A DNA stretch of 64,000 bases from Jiella sonneratiae (GTDB lineage: Bacteria; Pseudomonadota; Alphaproteobacteria; Rhizobiales; Rhizobiaceae), in NCBI RefSeq assembly GCF_017353515.1, contig NZ_JAFMPY010000012.1, positions 1-64,000 of the forward strand, given 5' to 3'. Under the pieces are notes generated by a model, which was not told the origin of the DNA, did not search any database, and was given only the letters and a program-made list of their open reading frames with translations. Positions 39,604 to 49,100 of the stretch are shown piece by piece. Both the position numbers and the translations under genes were made by a program. Numbering within the stretch: position 1 is the first letter of the stretch; each line of letters begins with the position of its first letter.

Positions 39604-41061
39604 ATGACCAGCTATCTCGGCCTCGACCTCGGCACGTCTTCGCTCAAGGCGCTGTTGATCGGCGAAGACCAGGCGGTGATCGGCTCGGCCTCGGTGCCGC
39701 TCACCGTCGAGCGGCCGCATTTCGGCTGGTCGGAGCAGAACCCGGAAAGCTGGATCGTCGCCTGCGAGGCGGCGCTCGCCGAGCTTCGCGCCAAGCACGG
39801 CGAGGCGTTCTCCGCGATCGCCGGCATCGGTCTCTCCGGCCACATGCACGGGGCGACCGTCCTCGGCGAGGACGGCAAGGTGCTCCGACCCTGCATCCTC
39901 TGGAACGACACCCGCAGCCATGCCGAGGCGAAGGCGCTCGACGACGCGGAAGCGCGGGCGATCACCGGCAACATCGTCTTTCCCGGTTTCACCGCGCCGA
40001 AGCTCCTGTGGATGCAGGCGCACGAGCCGGCGCTCTTCGAACGAACGAGGCTCGTCCTCCTGCCGAAGGACTATCTGCGGCTCTGGCTGACCGGCGAAGC
40101 GGTGTCGGACATGTCCGATGCGGCCGGCACCGCCTGGCTCGACACCGGCAGGCGCGACTGGTCGGGCCGGATGCTGGAGCGGACGGGCCTGTCGCGCGCC
40201 GCCATGCCGGGGCTCGTCGAGGGCACCGAGGCTTCCGGGGCGGTGCGCAACGTCATCGCCGAACGGTTCGGCCTGAAGCCCGGGGTGGTCGTCGCCGGCG
40301 GCGGCGGCGACAATGCCGCCTCGGCCTGCGGGGTCGGCGTCGCCGCGCCCGGCACCGGCTTTCTCTCGCTCGGCACCTCCGGCGTCCTCTTCACCGCGAC
40401 GGCCGGCTACCGTCCGGTGCCGGAGACGGCGCTCCACACCTTCTGCCACGCGATCCCGGGCCTCTGGCACCAGATGGGCGTGACGCTCTCGGCGGCCGGC
40501 TGCATGGAGTGGCTGTCGAAATTCTTGAAGGAGGAGCCCGCGGCGCTGACCGGAGCGCTCGGCGAGACGATCGAGGCGCCCGGCCGGCTGATGTTCCTGC
40601 CCTATCTTTCCGGCGAGCGGACGCCGCACAACGACGCCGACATCCGCGGCGTCCTCGCCGGGCTCGAAAGCGACACCTCGCGCGAGGCCGTCACCCGGGC
40701 CGTCCTCGAAGGCGTCGCCTATTCGATGCGCGACTGCCTGGACGCGGCCGGGGACACGCCGAAACCGGAACGGCTGATCGCCGTCGGCGCCGGCTCGCGC
40801 TCGGCCTACTGGCTGGAGCTGATGGCGACGGTGCTCGAAACCGAGATCGCGCTGCCGGCGGCGGGCGATTTCGGCGCGGCCTTCGGCGCCGCGCGGCTCG
40901 GCATCACGGCGGCGACCGGCGCCGATCCGGCGAGCGTCGTCTCCATGCCGCCGATGGCGAGAACCTTCGAGCCTGTGGCCGAGAAGATCGGTGCCTTCCG
41001 CGACGCGCACGCGCGCTACAGGGCGCTCTATCCGGCGGTGAAGGCGGCGATGGCGGGCTAG
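39604..41061 (+). CDS. xylB: Xylulokinase
   Basis: A 485-residue FGGY-family sugar kinase that phosphorylates D-xylulose. The N-terminal phosphate loop is YLGLDLGTSSLKALLIGE, the substrate region includes GLSGHMHGATVL, and the C-terminal ATPase half has GGGGDNAASACGVGV and RLIAVGAGSRSAYWLELMA. Together with xylA it feeds xylulose-5-phosphate into the pentose phosphate pathway. The start ATG follows AACGGAAGG about 11 nt upstream. A small membrane protein and pdxY follow on the same strand. Confidence 0.96.
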   Translation: MTSYLGLDLGTSSLKALLIGEDQAVIGSASVPLTVERPHFGWSEQNPESWIVACEAALAELRAKHGEAFSAIAGIGLSGHMHGATVLGEDGKVLRPCILWNDTRSHAEAKALDDAEARAITGNIVFPGFTAPKLLWMQAHEPALFERTRLVLLPKDYLRLWLTGEAVSDMSDAAGTAWLDTGRRDWSGRMLERTGLSRAAMPGLVEGTEASGAVRNVIAERFGLKPGVVVAGGGGDNAASACGVGVAAPGTGFLSLGTSGVLFTATAGYRPVPETALHTFCHAIPGLWHQMGVTLSAAGCMEWLSKFLKEEPAALTGALGETIEAPGRLMFLPYLSGERTPHNDADIRGVLAGLESDTSREAVTRAVLEGVAYSMRDCLDAAGDTPKPERLIAVGAGSRSAYWLELMATVLETEIALPAAGDFGAAFGAARLGITAATGADPASVVSMPPMARTFEPVAEKIGAFRDAHARYRALYPAVKAAMAG

Positions 41062-41180
41062 CGGCGCCGCCTTCCGTCGGCCGCCCGCGCGCGGCCGGCG
41101 AACCGACTTCTTCGGCAGGGGACGGGCCGAAAGGCCATTCGCTGTTGCCCTTGCCGGCCAATTCGTGAAGATGGGAGCAC

Positions 41181-41441
41181 ATGAGCGGCAACCTTCACGA
41201 CGACGACGAGCGCCAGCGCGAGGCGAACGCGATCCTCGAGCGCGTGCGCCAGGAGACCGATCCGCAGATCGGCGCCCACAGCCTCGCGATCCTGACGCGG
41301 GCGGGCGACCATTTCCTCGCCCGCGACGTCGACCCGGCCGACCGGATCGAGGTGCTCGGCACGCGCATCGGCCGGCTCGCCGGCATCGTCGGCTTCCTCG
41401 TGTTCGCACTGCTCCTGGCAAGCCAGTTGCTGAAAGGCTGA
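41181..41441 (+). CDS. Small protein with a C-terminal membrane helix
   Basis: An 86-residue protein of unknown function. The first 60 residues are charged and helical (DDDERQREANAILERVRQET), and the last 20 form a membrane anchor (LAGIVGFLVFALLLASQLL). It starts 120 bp after xylB and ends 6 bp before pdxY, so it is probably co-transcribed with pdxY. No known domain was recognised, but codon use matches its neighbours and the spacing supports a real gene. Confidence 0.75.
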   Translation: MSGNLHDDDERQREANAILERVRQETDPQIGAHSLAILTRAGDHFLARDVDPADRIEVLGTRIGRLAGIVGFLVFALLLASQLLKG

Positions 41442-41447
41442 GGCGCG

Positions 41448-42338
41448 ATGACCAACGACCAGGACAAGGCGGGCGAGCGCCCGGCTGTCATCTCGATCGC
41501 GAGCCACGTGGTGCGCGGCTCGGTCGGCAACCGGGCCGCCGGCTTTGCGCTGGAATCCCTCGGCTTTCCGGTCTGGTCGGTGCCGACGGTGACGCTGTCC
41601 TGGCATCCCGGCCACGGCCCGTCGACGCGGATCGTGCCGCCGGCGGAGGCCTTCGCCGCGATGATCGACGATCTCTGCGGGGCGCGCTGGCTCGGCGAAG
41701 TCGGCGCCGTCCTCACCGGCTATTTCGGCGCCAGCGACCAGGTCGGGCCGGTGGCGCGGCTGATCCGGGCGGTGAAGCGCTGCAATCCGGGGGCGCTGAT
41801 CGTCTGCGACCCGGCGACCGGCGACGGCGGCCGGCTCTACCAGCCGCGCGAGACGCTGGAGGCGATCTCGGCCGAGATCCTGCCGCTCGCCGACATCGCG
41901 ACGCCGAACCGCTTCGAGCTCGAATTCCTCACCGGCCTCGAGCTTTCCGACAACCGCGAGCTGATCGAGGCGGCGAGCGCCCTCGGCCCGCGCACCGTCG
42001 TCGTCACCTCGGCCTTTCCGATGCTGCGGGGCGGCACCGGCAACCTCCTCGTCGACGACCGCGCCGTGCTGCTCGCCGAGCACCGGCTGATCGAGAACGC
42101 GCCGAAGGGGCTCGGCGACCTGACCGCCGCAGTGTTCCTCGCCAGGCTGCTCGCCGGGGCGACGCTGGAAAAGGCGCTGCAATCGGCGACCGCGACGGTC
42201 TTCGAGCTCCTCGCCCGCACCACCAAGCGCGGCGCCGACGAACTGACCATCGAGACCGACCTCGACAGCCTGAAGCATCCGATGGCGATGGTGCAGCTGC
42301 GCCGGCTCGGCCGCTCGATGCCGAAGCAGCCGGCATGA
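41448..42338 (+). CDS. pdxY: Pyridoxal kinase
   Basis: A 296-residue ribokinase-like enzyme that phosphorylates pyridoxal in vitamin B6 salvage. Visible signatures are SIASHVVRGSVGNRAAGFAL at the start, VLTGYFGASDQVG, CDPATGDGGRLYQP, and the anion-hole segment NAPKGLGDLTAAVFLARLL with the catalytic Asp in GDL. The usual GTGD loop is replaced by GLGD, as in several alphaproteobacterial PdxY. Assignment as PdxY rather than PdxK rests on overall similarity. Confidence 0.93.
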   Translation: MTNDQDKAGERPAVISIASHVVRGSVGNRAAGFALESLGFPVWSVPTVTLSWHPGHGPSTRIVPPAEAFAAMIDDLCGARWLGEVGAVLTGYFGASDQVGPVARLIRAVKRCNPGALIVCDPATGDGGRLYQPRETLEAISAEILPLADIATPNRFELEFLTGLELSDNRELIEAASALGPRTVVVTSAFPMLRGGTGNLLVDDRAVLLAEHRLIENAPKGLGDLTAAVFLARLLAGATLEKALQSATATVFELLARTTKRGADELTIETDLDSLKHPMAMVQLRRLGRSMPKQPA

Positions 42339-42460
42339 GCCGGGCTGGGACGGAACGCGGCGCCGCCTTGTCCGGCGGCACCGGCGGGCCTTTTCATTTC
42401 TGCCGGACTGTGTAAGCAGAACGATCCAGCGTGCGATGCAGCACGGCGTTGGAGAAAACC

Positions 42461-43108
42461 ATGGCAGACCTTCTTCCGGACCATCTGCTCGCGGGCTACA
42501 AGTCCTTCATCGAGAAGCGACTGCCGGGCGAGCGCCAGCTCTTTCGCGAACTCGCCGACAAGGGCCAGCATCCGAAGACGATGGTGATCGCCTGCTGCGA
42601 TTCCCGCACCGCGCCGGAGACCCTCTTCGACAGCGCGCCGGGCGACATCTTCGTGCTGCGCAACGTCGCCAACCTGGTGCCGCCCTACGAGCCGGACGGC
42701 GAGTACCACTCGACCTCGGCGGCGGTGGAGTTCGCGGTCAATTCGCTCGGCGTCGAGCACATCGTCATCCTCGGCCACGGCAATTGCGGCGGCATCCACG
42801 CCGCGCTGTCGCCTTCGGCCGAGCCGCTGTCGCCCGGCGACTTCATCGGCAAGTGGATGAGCCTTCTCGATCCCGCGGCCAAAGCCGTCGGCGCCAACGA
42901 ACTGATGACCGGGCGCGAGCGCCAGTCGGCGCTCGAGCGCATCGCCATCCGCTATTCCCTGCGCAATCTGCGCAGCTTCCCCTTCATCGCCGCGCTGGAG
43001 GCCGACGGCCGGCTGTCGCTGCACGGAGCCTGGGTCGACATCTCGTCCGGCGAGCTCTGGGCGATGGACCCCGAGAGCGGCGACTTCTCCAGGACGGTCG
43101 ACGACTAG
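42461..43108 (+). CDS. Beta-class carbonic anhydrase
   Basis: A 215-residue cytoplasmic enzyme interconverting CO2 and bicarbonate. Zinc is bound by Cys45, His106 and Cys109 in ACCDSRTAPE and GHGNCGG. The Asp47-Arg49 dyad of CxDxR is intact. Length and motifs fit clade B bacterial enzymes that supply bicarbonate for carboxylases. The ATG at 42461 follows TTGGAGAAAA; an upstream GTG-type frame is rejected. It is monocistronic. Confidence 0.95.
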   Translation: MADLLPDHLLAGYKSFIEKRLPGERQLFRELADKGQHPKTMVIACCDSRTAPETLFDSAPGDIFVLRNVANLVPPYEPDGEYHSTSAAVEFAVNSLGVEHIVILGHGNCGGIHAALSPSAEPLSPGDFIGKWMSLLDPAAKAVGANELMTGRERQSALERIAIRYSLRNLRSFPFIAALEADGRLSLHGAWVDISSGELWAMDPESGDFSRTVDD

Positions 43109-43319
43109 GACGGCAGGCAGGGCAGGTCGTCTCGGGGGACGCGCCCTCAGGGTTACCGAATGGTGACGGTATTGGTGGATTGTTGTCCCGGCGCGCGGCG
43201 ATCTGTCGCGTTTTGAACCAGCGACGTCTTGCGCAGCCTGTGGTCTCTCCGCTTTATGGAGGTCAAGCAACGGCGCTGGCGCAGCTACGCCGCGCCGATC
43301 GTCTGGGGGAATCTTGCTC

Positions 43320-43895
43320 ATGAAACATCCGGTCAGGTTCGCGGCCGTATCGCTCGCGCTTCTCGCTGCGGCGGGCTGCTCGCGATCGATGTCGCCCTAT
43401 TCCGACAATTCGCCGCCGCCGCTGACGCCGGTGCCTTCGGGCCAGGTGGCCTCGAACCAGCTGCCGCCGCCGCCTCCGCCGCCGCCGCCGTCGAACGACA
43501 CCGTGACCAGCCCCGATCAGGTGGCGACCGATCTCGAGACGACGCCCGGTACCGCCACCGGCGACCAGCCGGCGACCGAGCCGAAGAACACCCAGGTGGC
43601 GAGCGTCAGCCAGCCGGCGCTGTCGCGCAATTCGGTGCTCGGCGCCTACAAGGTGACCACCGACGGCGGCAACTGCCAGATCATCCTGTCGCTCACCAAA
43701 TGGTCCGGCGGCTATCGCGCCGCCTCGCGCGGCTGCCCCGGCAAGGTCGCCGACGTCTCGGCCTGGGACGTCTCGGGCGGCCAGGTCCTGCTGAAGGATT
43801 CCGGCGGCTCGAACGTCGCCAACCTCTCTTCGGCCGGCAAGGCACGCTACGAAGGCCGCACCACCGGCGGGCAGGCGATCACGCTCTATCGCTGA
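43320..43895 (+). CDS. Omp19-like lipoprotein with protease-inhibitor (Inh) domain
   Basis: A 191-residue lipoprotein. The signal ends LLAAAGC with Cys20 as the lipid-acceptor residue. A Pro-rich region with nine consecutive prolines follows, then a C-terminal beta-barrel (about 100-191) of the Inh/Omp19 protease-inhibitor family with GAYKVTTDGGNCQIILSL and the second Cys in ASRGCPGKVADVSAWD, probably a disulfide. Brucella Omp19 is a surface lipoprotein that inhibits host proteases; that role here is only inferred. The start ATG at 43320 follows GGGGGAA. Confidence 0.88.
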   Translation: MKHPVRFAAVSLALLAAAGCSRSMSPYSDNSPPPLTPVPSGQVASNQLPPPPPPPPPSNDTVTSPDQVATDLETTPGTATGDQPATEPKNTQVASVSQPALSRNSVLGAYKVTTDGGNCQIILSLTKWSGGYRAASRGCPGKVADVSAWDVSGGQVLLKDSGGSNVANLSSAGKARYEGRTTGGQAITLYR

Positions 43896-44062
43896 GGCCG
43901 GACGGCGCCCGCCCGCCGGCGGGGGGCCGCACGGCCCGATCCGGGCGGGCCGGGGTCTGCCGACCATGCTCGGCCGCCCGCTACGGTCGGCAAGGACTGC
44001 CGCCCGGGCGCCCTGCGGCTGCGCGTGACGATTTCGAACTGCCGAAGGAAACGCACGGAACC

Positions 44063-45241
44063 ATGGCCCCCAGCGCAACCGTCGAGCCGAAGCCGCGCCA
44101 GGGGCCGGTGCGCTCTGCGCTGGAGCGGCTGATCGCCGCCCGCGAGATCGAGCCCGATCCGCTGCAGCGCCATCTCGCCGACCGGCTCGACGCGCTGGAC
44201 CGGCGGCTTTCGGCCGAGATCGGCGCCTCGAAGAAGAGCGCGCTCGGCTGGCTCTTCGGCAAGAAGCGCGAAGCCGATCCGGTCAAGGGCCTTTATGTCT
44301 ACGGCGACGTCGGCCGCGGCAAGAGCATGCTGATGGACATGTTCTTCCGCCAGACCGCCGTCGCCGCCAAGCGGCGCGTGCACTTCCACGCCTTCATGGC
44401 CGAGGTGCACGAGCGGATCGGCGAACATCGCCGCGCCCACAAGAACGGCGAGGTGCGGGGCGACGACCCGATCCCGCCGGTCGCGGCGGCGATCGCGGCG
44501 CAATCCCGGCTGCTCTGCTTCGACGAATTCACCGTCACCGACATCGCCGACGCGATGATCCTGTCGCGGCTGTTCAAGGCGCTGTTCGCGAACGGCCTCG
44601 TCCTCGTCGCGACCTCCAACGTCGCGCCGGACGCGCTCTATCCAGACGGCCTCAACCGGCAGCTCTTCCTGCCGTTCGTCGAGGTTCTGAAGAAGCATGC
44701 GGAAACCTTCGAACTTGCCGGCGCCGAGGACTATCGTCTGGCGTTTCTTGGCGAGGAGGACGTCTATCTGGACAGCCGCGATCCGTCCGCCGCCGAGCGC
44801 ATCGACGCGGCCTGGGAGCGGCTTCTCGGCGGCGGCAGGGAGACCACCGCGTCGCTGTCGGTGAAGGGGCGGACGATCCCGGTTCCGCGGGCCGGCAACG
44901 GCGCCGCGCGGTTCGCCTTCGAGGACCTGTTGAAGCGGCCTCTCGGGGCCCAGGACTATCTGGCGCTGGCACGGCGATTCCACACGCTGGTGGTCGAGGA
45001 CGTGCCGGTGATGGGCGAGGCGGAGCGCAACGAGGCGAAACGCTTCATCACCCTCGTCGACACCTTCTACGATGCCGGCCGGCGGCTGGTGGTCTCGGCC
45101 GAGGCGCCGGCCAACGCGCTGTATCAGGGCCGCAGCGGCACCGAGGCGTTCGAATTCGACCGGACGGCCTCGCGGCTCTTCGAGATGCGCTCGTCGGAGT
45201 ATCTCGAGCGGGCGAACGGGGAGCAGACCCGGGAGGGGTGA
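44063..45241 (+). CDS. zapE: Cell division protein ZapE (AFG1-like ATPase)
   Basis: A 392-residue AFG1/ZapE ATPase. Walker A is GDVGRGKS (81-88) in LYVYGDVGRGKSMLMDMFF, and Walker B is LLCFDEFTVTDIAD. HFHAFMAEVHERI and VATSNVAPDALYPDGLNR are also family-typical. ZapE associates with FtsZ late in division in Escherichia coli, while AFG1 relatives assist membrane protease quality control. The ATG at 44063 gives the usual length; the frame opens far upstream without homology. Confidence 0.93.
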   Translation: MAPSATVEPKPRQGPVRSALERLIAAREIEPDPLQRHLADRLDALDRRLSAEIGASKKSALGWLFGKKREADPVKGLYVYGDVGRGKSMLMDMFFRQTAVAAKRRVHFHAFMAEVHERIGEHRRAHKNGEVRGDDPIPPVAAAIAAQSRLLCFDEFTVTDIADAMILSRLFKALFANGLVLVATSNVAPDALYPDGLNRQLFLPFVEVLKKHAETFELAGAEDYRLAFLGEEDVYLDSRDPSAAERIDAAWERLLGGGRETTASLSVKGRTIPVPRAGNGAARFAFEDLLKRPLGAQDYLALARRFHTLVVEDVPVMGEAERNEAKRFITLVDTFYDAGRRLVVSAEAPANALYQGRSGTEAFEFDRTASRLFEMRSSEYLERANGEQTREG

Positions 45242-45421
45242 TCCAGCCCGTCGAGCCCTCCCGGCCCGCCGGCACCCTCTCGACCGTTGCAAATCCAATG
45301 GGTCAGCGTCGTACGACCGAAAGATCGTCGTGGTGGATCTTCGACGATATTTGGCGCGCTCACCTCTTCCGCTGACCTTCGGCCGGCAGGGGGTCGATGC
45401 GAGACGCCCGGCTCCGTGGAC

Positions 45422-45457
45422 GAAAAAGGCCGCCCCGTCGCGAGACGGAGCGGCCTT
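45422..45457 (-). terminator. Intrinsic terminator of the DUF1328 gene
   Basis: Read leftward, a stem of about 14 bp with one mismatch (AAGGCCGC...GCGGCCTT) encloses a short loop and is followed by TTTTTCG. It lies 25 bp after the stop codon of the DUF1328 gene, making this a clear Rho-independent terminator on the minus strand. Confidence 0.82.
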
Positions 45458-45481
45458 ATCGATTCCGGTATCGTCCGAAGG

Positions 45482-45646
45482 TCAGATCGCCCGGCGACGG
45501 CCGAAGATCAGCGACAGGACGAACAGAACGATCGCGACGAAGAAGATGATCTTGGCGATGCCGACCGCGGTGCCGGCGATACCGCCGAAGCCAAGCACGG
45601 CCGCGATCAGCGCGACGATGAGGAAAGTAATGGCCCAACCGATCAT
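45482..45646 (-). CDS. DUF1328 (YtjA family) small membrane protein
   Basis: A 54-residue protein with two hydrophobic helices ([19 protein letters not shown] and [17 protein letters not shown]) and the ending GRRRAI, matching the DUF1328 family. These are small inner-membrane proteins, often stress-induced, whose function is unknown. AAGGAG lies 6 nt upstream of the ATG and an intrinsic terminator follows, so it forms its own transcription unit. Confidence 0.9.
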   Translation of the reverse strand: MIGWAITFLIVALIAAVLGFGGIAGTAVGIAKIIFFVAIVLFVLSLIFGRRRAI

Positions 45647-45835
45647 GGTCGGTACTCCTTTTCACGAAGAGTTTAGTTGGCGTAGTAACGGCCCTGTCCG
45701 GGAAAAGTTGCAGACGCGCCGGTGATTCTTTTCGCCGGCGACCGTATGAGCGCGAGCGCATGACCGGGCGGCCGGCCGGTGCAGCCGGCCGCCGGTCTCG
45801 ATCGGCCTTCGCGGCCGGATCGGGCGCTGCGCCTT

Positions 45836-47662
45836 TCAGCGCCCGAGATGGTGGGTCTCCTGCAGGCCGAAGACCGGCGTCGGGATACCCTCCATCCGCG
45901 CCTTGAGCTGCAAGGCGAGATACAGCGAATAGTGCCGCGACTGGTGCAGATTGCCGCCGTGGAACCACAGATGCTCGATCTGGGTCGGCTTCCACATGTT
46001 GCGCTGCTCTCCCTCCCAGGGGCCCGGATCCTTCGGCGTCTCGGATCCGAGGCCCCAGACCTTGCCGACCTTGTCCGCCGCCTCCTGGCCGACGAGATCG
46101 GCGACCCAGCCGTTCATCGAGCCGTAGCCCGTGGCATAGACGATGAGATCGGCCGGGAGCTCCGTCCCGTCGGCGAGCTTGACCCCCGTCTCGGTGATCT
46201 CCTCGACCTGGCCGGCCTTCAGCTTGATCTTGCCGTCGATGATCAACTGCGAGGCGCCGACGTCGATGTAGTAGCCCGAGCCGCGCCGGAGGTATTTCAT
46301 GAACAGGCCGGAGCCGTCGGCGCCCCAGTCGAGCTGGAAGCCGGCCTTTTCGAGCGCTTCGTAGAAGGCTTTGTCGACCTCGCGGATCTTCTCGTAGACC
46401 GGAATCTGAAACTCGTGGAGGATGCGGTAGGGGATCGAGGCGAAGATCATGTCCGCCTTGTGGGTGTCGATGCCGGCCTTCAGCGCCCGTTCCGAATAGA
46501 GATCGCCGAGTCCGTGCTCCATCAGCGGCTCGGAGCGCACGATGTGGGTGGTCGAGCGCTGCACCATGGTGACGTCGGCGCCCGCCTCGTAGAGCGCCGC
46601 CGCGATGTCGTGGGCCGAGTTGTTCGAGCCGATGACGACCGCCTTCCTGCCCTTGTAGGCGTCGGGGCCGGGATGCTGCGAGGAATGGTGCTGGTCGCCC
46701 TTGAACCGGTCCTTGCCCGGAAAGTCGGGGACGTTCGGCTTGGCCGACATGCCGGTGGCGAAGACCAGCTCCTTCGGCCGCAGCGTCACCGCCTCGCCGT
46801 CACGGTCGACGACGACCTCCCACTCACCCTTGTCTGCGTCGTAGCGGGCGCTCCTGGCGGTGGTCTTCGACCAGTAGTTCAGCTCCATCACCCGCGTGTA
46901 CATTTCCAGCCAGTCGCCGATCTTGTCCTTCGGCGAAAACACCGGCCAGTTGGCGGGAAACGACAGATAGGGGAGGTGGTCGTACCAGACGGGATCATGC
47001 AGGCAGAGCGACTTGTAGCGCCTGCGCCAGCTGTCTCCCGGCCGTTCGTTCTTCTCGACGATGATGGTCGGGACGCCGAGCTGGCGCAGCCGTGCGCCGA
47101 GGGCGATGCCGCCCTGGCCGCCGCCGATGATGACGACCTGCGGCTGGGTCTCGTAGCCGAGGCTCTTTGCTTCCGCTTCGCGCTTTTCGAGCCAGCTCTT
47201 GCGGTTAAGTTCCTGGCCGTGCTCGGCGCCCATCGGCCGGCGCTCGCTCATCGGCTCCTCGAAGCCCTTGAGCTCCGTCATGGCGGTGAGGAAGGTCCAG
47301 GCCTTGCCGTCCTTCAGGCGGACGACGCCCTCGCCGCGGGCGACGCCGGTCTCGAAGGTGAAGAAGGCGGTGACGATGCCGCCGTCCTCGCCCGGCTCTT
47401 CCGAAAGGCGGAAATTCCGTGGCTTCACGCCGGCAAGGACGGCCGAGAGCATCGCCTCGACGCCGTCAGGGTTTTCGACCGTCTTGATGTTCCAGGTGAA
47501 GGCGATCAGGTCGCGCCAGAAGCTCGTCGCGGCGAACATCGAGGCCGCCTTTGCGGCGTCGTTTGCGGCGAGTGCCGCCTCGAAGTCCGACAGCCATTTC
47601 TCCGCCTTGGCGCGCGCGGAATTCGCCGCCGCCCCGGTCGGGCGGTCCAGGGTTTCGCTCAT
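45836..47662 (-). CDS. Flavin-containing monooxygenase with N-terminal SnoaL-like domain
   Basis: A 608-residue two-part protein. Residues 15-140 resemble a SnoaL/NTF2-like domain (KWLSDFEAALAANDAAKAAS). The rest is a flavin monooxygenase with the FAD loop IIGGGQGG (178-185), the family motif FKGDQHHSSQH (fitting FxGxxxHxxx) and an NADPH-binding stretch VVIGSNNSAHDIAAAL, in which the usual GxGxSG is altered. It probably oxidises a small organic substrate using NADPH and O2; the substrate is unknown. The ATG at 47662 is preceded by GGAGGAGAC. No partner genes are adjacent. Confidence 0.92.
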   Translation of the reverse strand: MSETLDRPTGAAANSARAKAEKWLSDFEAALAANDAAKAASMFAATSFWRDLIAFTWNIKTVENPDGVEAMLSAVLAGVKPRNFRLSEEPGEDGGIVTAFFTFETGVARGEGVVRLKDGKAWTFLTAMTELKGFEEPMSERRPMGAEHGQELNRKSWLEKREAEAKSLGYETQPQVVIIGGGQGGIALGARLRQLGVPTIIVEKNERPGDSWRRRYKSLCLHDPVWYDHLPYLSFPANWPVFSPKDKIGDWLEMYTRVMELNYWSKTTARSARYDADKGEWEVVVDRDGEAVTLRPKELVFATGMSAKPNVPDFPGKDRFKGDQHHSSQHPGPDAYKGRKAVVIGSNNSAHDIAAALYEAGADVTMVQRSTTHIVRSEPLMEHGLGDLYSERALKAGIDTHKADMIFASIPYRILHEFQIPVYEKIREVDKAFYEALEKAGFQLDWGADGSGLFMKYLRRGSGYYIDVGASQLIIDGKIKLKAGQVEEITETGVKLADGTELPADLIVYATGYGSMNGWVADLVGQEAADKVGKVWGLGSETPKDPGPWEGEQRNMWKPTQIEHLWFHGGNLHQSRHYSLYLALQLKARMEGIPTPVFGLQETHHLGR

Positions 47663-47982
47663 TGTCTCCTCCCACTCGGTTGAGGCCGGCGAGAGTGAGT
47701 TGCCGGTCCCCGCTACAGGTCCTCGACCGTCTTCGCCCCCGCCGTTCGACCGCGGCTTGGGTGGTGGCGACGCTCCTTAGGCCGGAGACCCAGTCCGGCG
47801 AGATTGCGCCGAGGGACGGACATGCGCAAGCGGCACCGATCACATCAGGGAGATCGGTGCCGCGCGGGAAGGGAGGTGGGATGGAAGGGGAGAACGGCGT
47901 TCGCCGCGATCCGGGAAAGTCGGGATAAGCGGGAGATGACCCGCGCTGTCAGGACGATGCGGGTTCGCCCGTCTGCTGCGGC
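47663..47982. other. Spacer with an 11-bp inverted repeat
   Basis: A 320-bp gap between the monooxygenase and a small secreted protein gene on the same strand. A perfect 11-bp inverted repeat (CGGCACCGATC 47831-47841 with 47852-47862, 10-nt loop) lies about 120 bp beyond the stop of the small gene. It lacks a T-run and could be an mRNA-stabilising hairpin or a binding site. Nothing else was identified. Confidence 0.5.
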
Positions 47983-48237
47983 CTACTGGCGGTCCTCGGG
48001 AAAGAACACCGGCCCGACCATGCGGATGCCGGTGGCGGTGCGGCGGATCTTCGCCGCCTTGGCAGGCGCAGACTCGCCCAGAACCTTTTCGCGGGACGTC
48101 GGAATCGGCAGGCTCGACAGACGAAGGCTCGAGACCTGGAAGCTTTCCTGAGAATTGCCGTCTTTTGCGGCCGCGACCGACGGCGCGAGGGCAAGTATAG
48201 AAAGGCAGGCGAGAAGGGTTCCGGTCTTGCTAAGCAC
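47983..48237 (-). CDS. Small exported protein of unknown function
   Basis: An 84-residue protein with a clean signal peptide (LACLSILALAPSVAAA, cleavage near residue 24). The mature ~60 residues are rich in Ser and Arg and end PVFFPEDRQ. It starts with GTG at 48237 behind a good AAGGAG site, which supports translation. No domain was recognised, and the mature part shows no Cys or membrane helix. It is probably periplasmic. It may have its own promoter in the 473-bp gap upstream. Confidence 0.62.
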   Translation of the reverse strand: MLSKTGTLLACLSILALAPSVAAAKDGNSQESFQVSSLRLSSLPIPTSREKVLGESAPAKAAKIRRTATGIRMVGPVFFPEDRQ

Positions 48238-48710
48238 TGGCTGCTCCTTGAGGACCTCGGGGGTGGTCCGTTCAACTTGCTGCCTAAAGGCTTTTGGAGG
48301 GCGCCGGGTTCCCCGCGCCGCAAAAAACCGTTGCCGAAACCGGTGGAAGAAACGGCGAAATCCCGCACGGCCGAATGGGCGGAATGCCGTGACCCGGCCG
48401 CTTCATGTCCCGATCAGAGGGCGACGAACGCCGCGTCGCCGCGGCTCGGGCGAGGATCGGAAGGAAGCGTCGACTTGAAGATCTGCGTCAGCGGAAGGAT
48501 GCGGCCGGCGCGCCTTGCTGCCGGCAAAAAGTCTCCGGAACCGTGCCCGGGACGGCGCGCCGTCCTGGCGTCGCCCTTCGCCCCGGCGTCGCGCCGGGCG
48601 GTCGATCGGGTGGGAAAGCGGCAGCTCACCCATCCCCCTCGCGTTTCGAGCGTCCACGGAGACGACAGTGCCGCCTCACCCCTCGCAGTTGCCCGTCTTT
48701 CTCGTTCCCC
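48238..48710. other. Spacer between rlpA-like and the small exported protein gene
   Basis: A 473-bp gap. Several overlapping open frames occur on both strands, but none has a recognisable domain, and their overlapping Arg-rich translations look like GC-driven chance frames. No repeat or clear hairpin was found. It probably holds the promoter of the small exported protein gene. Confidence 0.45.
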
Positions 48711-49100
48711 TCAGAGGATGTCGAGCTTCACCGGCGCGGTGCCGGAGGAAAGCATGCCGATCCGCGACGCGGCCGCACGCGACAGGTCGATCACCCGGCC
48801 ATGGGCGTAGGGCCCGCGATCGTTGATCCTGACGACGACGGACTTGCCGTTGCGCCGGTTGGTGACGCGCACCTTGGTGCCGAAGGGCAGCGACTTGTGG
48901 GCCGCGGTCATGGCGTTCATGTTGAACCGTTCGCCGTTGGCCGTGCGCCGTCCGTGGAAACGCTTGCCGTAGTAGGACGCGCTGCCAGCCGACGCCTTGA
49001 CGCTGCCGGCGAAAGCCTCGGCCGACAGGACCGGCGCATTGGTCAGGGCCGGTGCGGCGAGGAGGGCAACTCCCAGGGCGATGGTCTTCACGATCTTCAT
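48711..49100 (-). CDS. RlpA-like double-psi beta-barrel protein
   Basis: A 129-residue exported protein. A signal peptide ([21 protein letters not shown]) leads to a single RlpA-like double-psi beta-barrel (about 45-129) with [20 protein letters not shown] and [19 protein letters not shown]. The Asp of NDRGP and the His in the preceding segment are those linked to lytic transglycosylase activity in RlpA. There is no SPOR domain, so it is a short form, likely periplasmic and acting on peptidoglycan. The ATG at 49100 gives the signal peptide; the longer frame to 49229 is rejected. Confidence 0.87.
   Translation of the reverse strand: MKIVKTIALGVALLAAPALTNAPVLSAEAFAGSVKASAGSASYYGKRFHGRRTANGERFNMNAMTAAHKSLPFGTKVRVTNRRNGKSVVVRINDRGPYAHGRVIDLSRAAASRIGMLSSGTAPVKLDIL

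Noticed and set aside
48403-48810. Overlapping short frames on both strands near 48.5 kb
   Set aside because: Four or more frames overlap with Arg-rich, unrelated translations and none has a ribosome site or domain. This is chance coding potential in GC-rich spacer DNA.
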